A DNA stretch of 49,628 bases from Candidatus Nealsoniibacteriota bacterium. GTDB lineage: Bacteria; Patescibacteriota; Minisyncoccia; Minisyncoccales; PWPS01. The notes beneath the pieces were generated by a model, which saw nothing but the letters and a program-made list of their open reading frames with translations, was not told where the DNA came from and ran no database searches. This document shows, one piece after another, positions 25,841 through 34,700 of the stretch (positions are counted from its first letter, which is position 1; every line of letters starts with the position of its first letter). The stretch spans positions 160,210 to 209,837 of the forward strand of contig PWHW01000002.1 of the NCBI GenBank assembly GCA_003555075.1, read 5' to 3'. The translations under genes and the position numbers were made by a program.

Positions 25841-27646
25841 ATGTATTATAACAACAATCTCGAAAAAGTTGCCCCCAAGTCCGATAAATTGTTCGAGGTA
25901 TCTTTTGAGGTTTGTAATAGAGTAGGAGGAATATATCGTGTATTAGAATCGAAGGCGAGCAGAATGATAGATAGTTATGGAGATAAGTATTTCCTTATAG
26001 GTCCTTATTACGAGGAAAAGGCAAAAGGAGAATTCAGGGAAGAGGAGCCTCCGGAGAGAATGGGAAGGGTTTTCGATAAGATGAAAAGAGAGGGGGTGGA
26101 TTGTTATTATGGAAGGTGGCTTGTAAAGGGGAAGCCGGTAGCAATACTGGTCGACTTCAAAAACTATTTCCCCAAGGTGAATGAAATAAAAAAGGAGATG
26201 TGGGATCATTTTGGTATAGACTCTCTTGATGCGGGACATGATTTTGATGAGCCGACATGCTTCTCATATGCCGTGGGAAAGTTCTTGCAGGAAATTTCTT
26301 TGGAGTATGAGGGCGAAAAGTTGGTCAGTCATTTTCATGAATGGCTCACGGGAATGGCGCTACTCTTCCTTGGCATGAAGAATGTGAAAATGAAGAGGGT
26401 TTTCACCACTCATGCTACAAGTTTAGGCCGAACACTGGCGTTCAATAGTATTAATTTTTATACCTCAATAGATGACATAGAGCCTGAAAAAGAGGCAAAA
26501 AACTACGGAGTAACAGCAAAGCATTTAACGGAGAAAGCTGCTGCCAAGGAAGCGGAGGTGTTCACTACGGTGAGTGAGATCACCGGCATGGAAGCAAAGA
26601 ACTTCCTAGGAAGGGAGCCGGATTTGATCTTGCCCAACGGACTCGATATTGAAAAGTTCTTGAGCTTTGAAGACATAGCGGTCAAACACCGTTTGCAAAG
26701 AAGAAGGCTTAGAAATTTTGTTGCCTCTTATTTCTTTCCTTATTATACTTTTGACCTGGAAGAAACTTTATTCTACTTCATTATAGGGAGAAAAGAGATA
26801 CGTGCAAAAGGAATAGATGTTTTTATAGATTCTCTCGGAAAGCTAAACAAGAGAATGAAAGAAGAGGGAAGTGATCGCACCATAATATCCTTCTTTTTCA
26901 TTCCCACGGAGACCGCCGGAGTAGACCCTTCTCTTATAGAGAATGTGGAGTACTTCCGGGACTTGCAAGATTCGGTAGAAGCCTCTTTTCCGGAAATAGA
27001 AGAAAGAATTCTTCACAATATTTTATGTGAAAATGAGCTTACCAAGGAAAACCTGATCAGCGAGGATCATTTGTTTGATATAGAGAAAAAACTTCATAGA
27101 ATGAAAAGAGGGCAAGGAAGTCCCTCACTTTGCACTCATCTTCTTGCCGCTGCAAGTGATGAAATAATGGAGCATTTAAAGAGCGCCGAATTACTGAACA
27201 GAGAAGAGGATAGAGTAAAGGTTATTTATTATCCTGTTTACTTGACGGGTCACGACGGTCTTTCCAATTTGAATTATGAAGAGGCACTGGAGGCTTGCCA
27301 TATGGGAGTTTTTCCGAGTTTTTATGAGCCGTGGGGATACACACCTTTAGAAGCGGCTGCTTTGGGAGTATCTTCTGTAACTACGGATCTTGCGGGATTT
27401 GGAAGGTTCAGGGCGGGACTCGAGACCAGAGAGGATCGTCCCGGAATCTATATTCTCAAAAGAGAAAAGAAAAAAGATGAGGAGATAGTAGAAGACTTGC
27501 ACCAGTTCTTATACAGTTTCATGAAGACCACGAGACGTGAAAGAGTGGAAAATAAAATAGAGGCAAGAAAGATAGCGTCCAAAGCGGACTGGAGAAATTT
27601 TGTTTCATTTTATATAGAAGCGCATAATAAATCCTTAGAAACTTGA
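25841..27646 (+). CDS. GT3-type glycogen synthase
   Basis: FEVSFEVCNRVGGIYRVLESKA, FSYAVGKFLQEI, SHFHEWLTGMALLFL, FTTHATSLGRTLA, FPSFYEPWGYTPLEAAALGV. Confidence 0.92.
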   Translation: MYYNNNLEKVAPKSDKLFEVSFEVCNRVGGIYRVLESKASRMIDSYGDKYFLIGPYYEEKAKGEFREEEPPERMGRVFDKMKREGVDCYYGRWLVKGKPVAILVDFKNYFPKVNEIKKEMWDHFGIDSLDAGHDFDEPTCFSYAVGKFLQEISLEYEGEKLVSHFHEWLTGMALLFLGMKNVKMKRVFTTHATSLGRTLAFNSINFYTSIDDIEPEKEAKNYGVTAKHLTEKAAAKEAEVFTTVSEITGMEAKNFLGREPDLILPNGLDIEKFLSFEDIAVKHRLQRRRLRNFVASYFFPYYTFDLEETLFYFIIGRKEIRAKGIDVFIDSLGKLNKRMKEEGSDRTIISFFFIPTETAGVDPSLIENVEYFRDLQDSVEASFPEIEERILHNILCENELTKENLISEDHLFDIEKKLHRMKRGQGSPSLCTHLLAAASDEIMEHLKSAELLNREEDRVKVIYYPVYLTGHDGLSNLNYEEALEACHMGVFPSFYEPWGYTPLEAAALGVSSVTTDLAGFGRFRAGLETREDRPGIYILKREKKKDEEIVEDLHQFLYSFMKTTRRERVENKIEARKIASKADWRNFVSFYIEAHNKSLET

Positions 27647-29343
27647 TCATGAGAATAGTCCATTCTTTAAAGCAAAAAACTGTAGAGCAAAAAGAAGTAA
27701 AGAATGAAATTCCCAGCCTTCTTGCTTTAAGCAATAAAGGGGATTATCTTTGGATGAAGGGTATTCCGGAAAGTCGCTACGAAGGGTGGTTTTGTAAACT
27801 AAAAGGCGACCTCTATAAAATAATAGAGGGGATTAATGTGGAAGGATCGGAGCCGGTATCCGAAATAAGAAATAATTTTGGTTACTTGACTCGAAAAAGG
27901 GGAGATCTTGAAGAGTTCTTCACTTTATCGAAATTGTCTCATGCTTTGGCATACGAATTGAATGAAAAAAGGAGAGTAGAAATCTTCTTTGACCAAAGAA
28001 GATCTTATGATCCCGGAGAAGGGTGTGATTACGATTTTTATATAGAAGAGGGAGCTTATATAGTGGAGTTTCATAACGGTATCTTTCTTGCAATTGATTG
28101 CGAAGAAGCTACGGACATAAGAGAAGCAATGGAGCGTTACTATCCCTACGACGAGAAGCGCATCTCTCCACCATTCTCAAAAAAGGTGCAAAAAGGAGTT
28201 TCTCTGTATGGCAAAAGATTCATTTTTGTGGCAGGTGAGAGCAAAAAGGAAGTACTTGGTCATATAAGGAAAGTTTTTATAAGAGAGGGTGCCGAAGAAT
28301 CAAAAAGAATTGATATTCATTGTGCTCAACAATCTTTGGCAGGGCTTCTGGTTTCAGAGGAAACGGGACTATATGCGGGAATACCATGGTTTTTTCAATT
28401 TTGGCCGCGAGATGAGGCTGTTTCTCTAAAATCCTTGTTTACTGTTAGCCCCAAGAAAGCCAGGGAGATATATTTTCGAATAATTGAGGATACTATGCAA
28501 AAAGGCCCGGCAGGAACAATGAATGCCGATGCAGGAGGATGGGCCTTCAAAAGAACGGAAGATTTTCTTCCTTTTTTTAGTCTTTCCGAAAAGGAAAAAG
28601 TAAGAAGGATGCTCAAAAAGTGTATTGAGGAGTGCTTATGGTCCTTTACAGAAGACGGGCTTGCTATCAGTCGCCCCCATGAAACATGGATGGATAGCTT
28701 AAGAAGGGATGGTGCAAGGATAGAGATCCAAGCAATGCGTCTTAATATGTATAAGTTGGCAGCTTCTTTGGCAAAAAGAAGGAGTGAAAAAAATCTCTAC
28801 ATGAAAATGGAGAAAGAGATGAAAGAAAAGGTGCGCAAAAGATTCTTTGACGGGAAAATGCTTTATGACGGATATTGCCCGCGCAAGAAAGAAATTGACA
28901 AGAGTATCCGCCCCAATATTTTCATCGCTGCATATATTTATCCCGATCTTCTTTCAAAGGAAGAATGGAAAAAATGTTTTGATGATGCTTTAAAAGCCCT
29001 GTGGTTACCATGGGGAGGCTTATCCACTCTAAGTAAGGACGATGATGATTTTCACGAGATTCACACAGGAGAGGACGCGCGCAGTTATCATCAAGGAGAT
29101 AGTTGGTTTTATTTAAACAACTTGGTTGCTTTGGTGTTACACCGTTTTGACAGTGAAAGATATGCCTTTCATATAGATAAAATAATGCAGGCAAGTAAGG
29201 AAGAGCTTATGTGGAAAGGAGCAATAGGCTGTCATGGGGAAGTTAGTTCGTCCAAGGAACTAAAAAGCGAAGGTTGTGCCAATCAGGCTTGGAGTAATGC
29301 TATGTACTTGGAGGCAGTAGAAGAAATAGAGGACTTAAGTTAG
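27643..29343 (+). CDS. Glycogen debranching enzyme-like (amylo-alpha-1,6-glucosidase)
   Basis: AGIPWFFQFWPRDEAVSLKSL, SRPHETWMDS, RPNIFIAAYIYPDLL; ATGA-type overlap with GT3 gene. Confidence 0.88.
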   Translation: MIMRIVHSLKQKTVEQKEVKNEIPSLLALSNKGDYLWMKGIPESRYEGWFCKLKGDLYKIIEGINVEGSEPVSEIRNNFGYLTRKRGDLEEFFTLSKLSHALAYELNEKRRVEIFFDQRRSYDPGEGCDYDFYIEEGAYIVEFHNGIFLAIDCEEATDIREAMERYYPYDEKRISPPFSKKVQKGVSLYGKRFIFVAGESKKEVLGHIRKVFIREGAEESKRIDIHCAQQSLAGLLVSEETGLYAGIPWFFQFWPRDEAVSLKSLFTVSPKKAREIYFRIIEDTMQKGPAGTMNADAGGWAFKRTEDFLPFFSLSEKEKVRRMLKKCIEECLWSFTEDGLAISRPHETWMDSLRRDGARIEIQAMRLNMYKLAASLAKRRSEKNLYMKMEKEMKEKVRKRFFDGKMLYDGYCPRKKEIDKSIRPNIFIAAYIYPDLLSKEEWKKCFDDALKALWLPWGGLSTLSKDDDDFHEIHTGEDARSYHQGDSWFYLNNLVALVLHRFDSERYAFHIDKIMQASKEELMWKGAIGCHGEVSSSKELKSEGCANQAWSNAMYLEAVEEIEDLS

Positions 29344-30605
29344 ATCCTTTCTATTATTTCTTTTATTATTCTCATGTTTTCTTCGTCAAGATCTTCTTTT
29401 GTGATCTTTTGAGATACGAACAAAGCCGCAAGAGGTTTTGTTTCTTTTTTCTTGTATTCTTTATATCTTTTGGGATAGGTTCCCTCAAGGTCCTTTTTCA
29501 AAATGAAAATATCGTTCTCTTTTAAAATTTTCAGTTTTTCCTTGAAAGAGACACTTTTTTTAAGACGGGGAAACTTTTTGACTCTTGAAAGAGAGGTTGA
29601 ATTGATAGCATCTCTATCAAGCATTATAGCATAGGGGATATGGTACGCTTCACAGAGATCGGCATAAAGATCCACAGAACCCTTGCCGCTGGTATATACT
29701 ACTTTTATATCTTTGTCTTTCTCATAGAACTTATTTATCATTTCCCGCATGAAAATATGATCTGAAACTCCCTCTACCAAAAGTACTTTGTCCGAAAAAA
29801 GCATAGATGAGTTGTCGTCGTTTATCTCTTGAATGAAGCGTTGTATATCTATATTTTGCTCGGGAAATCCATACACAGAAGTGTTGTTTCTTTCGTTTCG
29901 CGCGACACGCCATGTTCTGGGGAGATGTTTTGCTTGAATAAAAGAGGGGTGATGAGTGGTAAGAAATACTTGATTGCCATGATTCTCCGTATCGAGGATA
30001 TGAAGGAATTTTTTTATAATGGAAGGATGCAGATGGCTCTCCGGTTCATCAATAAGTATGATCTTGTATTGCGGATGGAAGATGTAAAAAAGTATCACAA
30101 AAAGGCGTTTAAAACCTTCTCCCATTCTTTTGATGGACCTTTTTTTGTGGTCGGCAAAAACATTGAGAAAGAAAAGTTCTTCGCTTATTTCCACTTCCTT
30201 AAAGTAATTTTGCAAAGTAGCAGTGAACTTTTCATATGACATTGGGTGCTCTTTTTTGAATTTTTTGACCATTCTTGCTACATTCTCGTGATTCACATTA
30301 CCATCGATTCTTATAAAGTACTTCTCTTGATCAACTTCTTGTAGTCCGTGGAATTTTCTTCCCTTGCAGCCGAGCTTATATTCTTTATTGTTTTCATCTA
30401 CAAGTGTCAGATCTATATCGGCATCTTCATCTGTGAATCTTTCTTCTTCCAAGTGGGGGTCAAAAAAAAGATGAAGAGCATCCAATATGTTGGTTTTGCC
30501 GGCATTGTTGGGCCCTACCAGAACTTGAAAACGGGAAAAGTCCCTAAGGTGCATCGGATCCTTAATGCTTTTATAGTGATTGATCGATATCTCTTTTAAA
30601 TGCAT
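29340..30605 (-). CDS. OLD-family ATP-dependent nuclease (AAA ATPase + TOPRIM)
   Basis: VGPNNAGKTNILDAL, IILIDEPESHLHP, TTHHPSFI, TOPRIM LLVEGVSDHIF and MLDRDA. Confidence 0.92.
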   Translation of the reverse strand: MHLKEISINHYKSIKDPMHLRDFSRFQVLVGPNNAGKTNILDALHLFFDPHLEEERFTDEDADIDLTLVDENNKEYKLGCKGRKFHGLQEVDQEKYFIRIDGNVNHENVARMVKKFKKEHPMSYEKFTATLQNYFKEVEISEELFFLNVFADHKKRSIKRMGEGFKRLFVILFYIFHPQYKIILIDEPESHLHPSIIKKFLHILDTENHGNQVFLTTHHPSFIQAKHLPRTWRVARNERNNTSVYGFPEQNIDIQRFIQEINDDNSSMLFSDKVLLVEGVSDHIFMREMINKFYEKDKDIKVVYTSGKGSVDLYADLCEAYHIPYAIMLDRDAINSTSLSRVKKFPRLKKSVSFKEKLKILKENDIFILKKDLEGTYPKRYKEYKKKETKPLAALFVSQKITKEDLDEENMRIIKEIIERI

Positions 30606-30767
30606 TCGCTTATTATAAATCCTTGAAATAAAAAATCAAAATTTTTTCTTGACATTTCCGGAGAGCAAGTTATCCTTATAAACAAGGGAAGCTTGCAAAG
30701 TTTTGACAATAATATATAATGATACAAGATTATTAAAGGTCGGTTTTTAACATAAAACAATTCAGGT

Positions 30768-31001
30768 ATGGACAATAAAAAGATACTCACTATAGTTGGA
30801 ATAGTTTTGGTAGTGATCGTAGTTGTTGGTGCTGTAGCCCTCATGGGAGAGCCCATAGAAGAACCTGTTGAGAATGATGAGCCCATCGAGCTTAATGATG
30901 AAGTTGAAGAAGAAGATGAAGATGTAGAAGAAGAGGAAGAAGACGAAGAAGAGGAAGAAGAGGAAGATGAAGACGAAGAAGAGGAGGAAGAGGAGGAATA
31001 A
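30768..31001 (+). CDS. Membrane-anchored polyacidic protein
   Basis: N-terminal TM then an almost pure Glu/Asp C-terminal tail. Confidence 0.7.
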   Translation: MDNKKILTIVGIVLVVIVVVGAVALMGEPIEEPVENDEPIELNDEVEEEDEDVEEEEEDEEEEEEEDEDEEEEEEEE

Positions 31002-31032
31002 TTAGAGCCTAAAAACTCAACGTGAAATCAGG

Positions 31033-31063
31033 ATCCCCTCCCTTTTATAGGGAGGGGATTTTT
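31033..31063 (+). terminator. Rho-independent terminator
   Basis: ATCCCCTCCC-TTTTATA-GGGAGGGGAT plus T run. Confidence 0.9.
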
Positions 31064-31115
31064 ATTGCAAAAAGATACCCAGTGTGGTACTATTTTTTAA
31101 GGATTTTTTAAAGAA

Positions 31116-32141
31116 ATGCGTGCAGGATATAAGCAAATAACGATAACGGGCATTGTCTTAACAGTTGCGGCCATTACTGTATTTTTTATTATAATGGGAA
31201 ACTCTCATTTTCCCGTAAGACAGTCGCCCACCAAGGAGGAGAAAATAATTCTTGCCGAAAATTGGATAAAGAACCTTTCTTCAAGATATCCCGCTTATGG
31301 TAGAGATCTTTCCTTGGAGGAAGAAAGAAGATTGGGAGAAGACCTTTATAGTTTCAAATTCTCTTTTGTCGCTGATCACCCCGGTTATGGAACACATCAG
31401 CATGAGATAGTTGCAAAGGTGGAGGGATCGGAAGTGATAAGCGTCATAAGGGATGATATTTTCGATGAAAAAGAGAGGTCTTACTTAGAGAAAGAAAAAG
31501 ATATTGATATTTATTTTGTCTTTAAAGAGAATGAAACAAAGAGAGTTGACCCTGTAAGAAGGGAAATATCCTATCTCCCGGAGCATGACATAAAAAGTGT
31601 TGTTTTTACCGATCTTTTAAAAGGGCCTACCGATAAAGAGAACGAGATGGGTTATGATAATTACATTGATGATGAGGTAGTGGATGTTTTGTCCTTTTAT
31701 CTTGACGAGGAGGGGAGTTTGGAGATCGTAATGTCAGGAATTGAAGAAGAAAAATTGGAATTGGCAGAAAAGCAGGTTGAAATGACCATGATGCAGATCA
31801 AGGAAGTAAAGAATGTAAATGTGAAAATATTGGAAATTAACGGAGAGATATCAATAGAGGGAATTCCAGAAGATTTTGAATTTTCAAGGAATATGAGTCC
31901 GGGTGTTCGAGGAGAAGATGTGAGATATCTGCAAATATTGCTCAACGATGATCCTGAGACTATGCTTACGGATTCGGGGCCGGGATCTTCCGGGAATGAA
32001 ACCGAGTATTTCGGAGAAATCTGCAAGAATGCGGTGGAAAGATTTCAGAAGAAGCATTTTACCGAGATAGAGGATCCTAGGGGTCATGTTGGTGACAATA
32101 CAATGGAGAAATTGAATAATATCTTGAGAGGTAATCCTTAA
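31116..32141 (+). CDS. GerMN-domain protein with C-terminal peptidoglycan-binding-like domain
   Basis: N-terminal TM; LLKGPTDKENEMGY; MSPGVRGEDVRYLQILLN...CKNAVERFQKKH. Confidence 0.82.
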   Translation: MRAGYKQITITGIVLTVAAITVFFIIMGNSHFPVRQSPTKEEKIILAENWIKNLSSRYPAYGRDLSLEEERRLGEDLYSFKFSFVADHPGYGTHQHEIVAKVEGSEVISVIRDDIFDEKERSYLEKEKDIDIYFVFKENETKRVDPVRREISYLPEHDIKSVVFTDLLKGPTDKENEMGYDNYIDDEVVDVLSFYLDEEGSLEIVMSGIEEEKLELAEKQVEMTMMQIKEVKNVNVKILEINGEISIEGIPEDFEFSRNMSPGVRGEDVRYLQILLNDDPETMLTDSGPGSSGNETEYFGEICKNAVERFQKKHFTEIEDPRGHVGDNTMEKLNNILRGNP

Positions 32142-32177
32142 AAAGGAAAAGGTCGAATAATAATTAAAGAGAAAAAT

Positions 32178-32945
32178 ATGATCAATAAAATTTTAATAGG
32201 AGTTGTTATAGTTTTCGTTGTTGCATTGATAGGGTTCTTCATTGCCACTTTTGAATCTCCCGAGCCTGTAGAAGATGATCCGATAGAAATAGCGGAAGAG
32301 TGGGTACTGGAAAATGCTTCCACTTTTACCGAAAGGGGAGGATTTGATCTCCAATATGAGGATATTGAGGAAACGGAAGAAGGGGTATACGAAGTGACCT
32401 TCCATTTTGATTCCGAGTTTGCCGGATATGGTCCTGTAGAGGAAGAGGAAGCATATGCTCAAGTTATTACCCCTCACAGCATTGTGATCACCGTAAAAGA
32501 CGGGGAAGTGGTCAAAGCAATTACTGATGAGGTGTATGACGAGATCAATAAAGAGATGTTAGAAGAAAAGGAGGACAAGGTAGAGTTCGATCTTTACTTC
32601 TATATCATAGAGGATGGAGAAGAGAAATTGAGTTCTGTAAGTAGAGAAATTCCGGTTCCACAAGATAAGAAAGAGGCGGCTCTCTATGAGCTATTGAAAG
32701 GGCCTACGGAAGAAGAAAAAGAAGAAGGTTATTCTACGGCAATAGATGAGGGGACAAAGCTTTTATCCTTCCATATCGAGGAAGGAACCGGTTATGCCGA
32801 TTTCAGCGAAGAATTGGATGCTTCCGGATCCGCTACAGTAATCATGATTCGAGAACAGATAGAAAAAACACTTCTTCAGTTTGACATGGTGGATGATGTT
32901 GTTATATCGATCGAAGGAGAGACGGAAGATATCTTGCAACCGTAA
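32178..32945 (+). CDS. GerMN-domain protein
   Basis: N-terminal TM; ALYELLKGPTEEEKEEGYSTAIDEGTKLLSFHIEEGTGYADFSEEL. Confidence 0.85.
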   Translation: MINKILIGVVIVFVVALIGFFIATFESPEPVEDDPIEIAEEWVLENASTFTERGGFDLQYEDIEETEEGVYEVTFHFDSEFAGYGPVEEEEAYAQVITPHSIVITVKDGEVVKAITDEVYDEINKEMLEEKEDKVEFDLYFYIIEDGEEKLSSVSREIPVPQDKKEAALYELLKGPTEEEKEEGYSTAIDEGTKLLSFHIEEGTGYADFSEELDASGSATVIMIREQIEKTLLQFDMVDDVVISIEGETEDILQP

Positions 32946-32967
32946 TTTGTGCCTTAAAATAAAAAAA

Positions 32968-32994
32968 GGCGGCGATTTTTCGCCGTCTTTTTTT
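32968..32994 (+). terminator. Rho-independent terminator
   Basis: GGCGGCGA-TTTT-TCGCCGTC plus T run. Confidence 0.9.
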
Positions 32995-33029
32995 GTGATA
33001 GTCTTTAGGAAACTAAAGGGAACAAGAAG

Positions 33030-33887
33030 ATGAAAAAAAAGCCAAAGATCGGAGCACATATATCTGTTGCCGGAGGGATAAAGAGGGGTCTTGAAAGAGC
33101 AAGAAAAATGGAGGTTGAGTGCATGCAAATCTTTTCCGGCACTCCCAGGAGATATGCGATATTATTTCCAAAAAATGAGGAGTTGACGCTCTACAAAGAA
33201 AGCATTGGGGAGATGGAGGATTTTCCAGTATATGTTCATGCCAATTATCTTCTCAATTTGGTCCCTGAAGAAAAGAGTATTAGAAACAATTCCATAAAAA
33301 GCTTAAAGGAAACGTTTGAATTTGCTTCTCTTATAAATGCTCGAGGAGTGGTCTATCACCCGGGTTCTCCAAAAGGGGGTGATAAAGAAGCAGCAATAAA
33401 GAGGGAAATAGAAGGCGTAAAAAAGGTTTTACAAGAAGCTCCTTCCGATATACTCCTTCTAATAGAGAATACCGCCGGAAAGAGAAAAATAGGGGTTACT
33501 CCCGCGGAAGTGGGCCATATTATTAAAGGAGTGGGGGGCGGCAATGTCGGTGCTTGTATTGACACCGCTCATTCGTTTGCATCGGGTAATATCATTAATT
33601 TCAAGAAAGAAAATATTGAAAAGTGGATGAATTCTTGGAAGAAAGAAGTAGGTCTCTCAAATATCAAACTTCTTCATGCCAATGATTCTCGTAGTGATCA
33701 CAATTCTCAAAGCGATCGCCACGAGAACACGGGAGAAGGCCATATCGGAAAAGAAGGGTTTTTGAATTTGATGTTACATGAAGTGTTGAAAAGCGTTCCT
33801 TGGATAACGGAAGCCCCCGGCTTTGATAAAAAAGGTCCCGATAAAAAGAATGTAGATATTTTGAAGGGGATAAGAGAAGGAATATAG
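33030..33887 (+). CDS. nfo: Endonuclease IV
   Basis: IGAHISVAGGIKRGLERA, MQIFSGTPRRY, YVHANYLLNL, YHPGSPKGG, IENTAGK, ACIDTAHSFASG. Confidence 0.94.
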   Translation: MKKKPKIGAHISVAGGIKRGLERARKMEVECMQIFSGTPRRYAILFPKNEELTLYKESIGEMEDFPVYVHANYLLNLVPEEKSIRNNSIKSLKETFEFASLINARGVVYHPGSPKGGDKEAAIKREIEGVKKVLQEAPSDILLLIENTAGKRKIGVTPAEVGHIIKGVGGGNVGACIDTAHSFASGNIINFKKENIEKWMNSWKKEVGLSNIKLLHANDSRSDHNSQSDRHENTGEGHIGKEGFLNLMLHEVLKSVPWITEAPGFDKKGPDKKNVDILKGIREGI

Positions 33888-33950
33888 TTTGCTTTTTTAA
33901 GGTATCAAATATAAAATTAAAGAGTTGTTATTAATTTAATTTTTGTTTTT

Positions 33951-34388
33951 ATGAGAAAAGTAGTTGTAGGAGGAACATTCGATCTTCTTCATAAGGGGCA
34001 CAGACATCTTTTAATGGAAGCTGATGCTGTGGGAGAGGTTAAGGTGGGGCTTACTTCCGATGATATGGCAGAAAAAACCAAAGGAGTCAAGGTAGAGGAA
34101 TATGAAAAAAGAAAAGAAGGAGTCTTAAGTGTTATTCCCGAAGCTCAGGTGGAAAAGATAGATGATCCTTCCGGCTTCGCACTAGAAGAAGATTTTGATT
34201 GTATCATCGTGTCTCCTGAAACAAGGGCAAGAGCGGAAGAGATAAATCAAAAAAGAAAAGATATGGGAAAGGAGGAGATGGAAATCAAAGAAATAGACCT
34301 TATTCTTGCAGAAGATGGTGAAACCATATCTTCTACCAGGATAAGGAATGGAGAAATAGACAGAGACGGAAATTTAATAAATAATTAG
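33951..34388 (+). CDS. Nucleotidyltransferase, archaeal-type phosphopantetheine adenylyltransferase-like
   Basis: VVVGGTFDLLHKGHRHLLMEA, VGLTSDDMAEKTK, IIVSPETRARAEEIN, ISSTRIRNGEID. Confidence 0.82.
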   Translation: MRKVVVGGTFDLLHKGHRHLLMEADAVGEVKVGLTSDDMAEKTKGVKVEEYEKRKEGVLSVIPEAQVEKIDDPSGFALEEDFDCIIVSPETRARAEEINQKRKDMGKEEMEIKEIDLILAEDGETISSTRIRNGEIDRDGNLINN

Positions 34389-34409
34389 TCTTCGGCACTC
34401 ACTCATCCC

Positions 34410-34700
34410 ATGAACGGCCCTTCAAGTTTCAAGAAAGTCTCTGAAGCCATTGAAAAAGCTTATTTAGGGGACGGCAGTATTGAAATATATTACTCGCGAA
34501 CGGAAAAAAGCTCTGAAGGATGGAGAGAGGTCAATATTCATAGCATTACCACTGATATCCCTCCTCTTGGAGAGGAGCTTGTTATAGGAGAGGATAGACT
34601 TAGTCCGGGTCATATCATGAATGCATATGATGTGAACGCAAAAGATGGCGAGCTGCGATCCTTTATTATTGGAAAGATCAAGGATATTCGGCAAATATGA
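34410..34700 (+). CDS. Small protein, possible WYL-like domain
   Basis: 96-aa ORF overlapping the kinase start by 4 nt (ATGA). Confidence 0.6.
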   Translation: MNGPSSFKKVSEAIEKAYLGDGSIEIYYSRTEKSSEGWREVNIHSITTDIPPLGEELVIGEDRLSPGHIMNAYDVNAKDGELRSFIIGKIKDIRQI

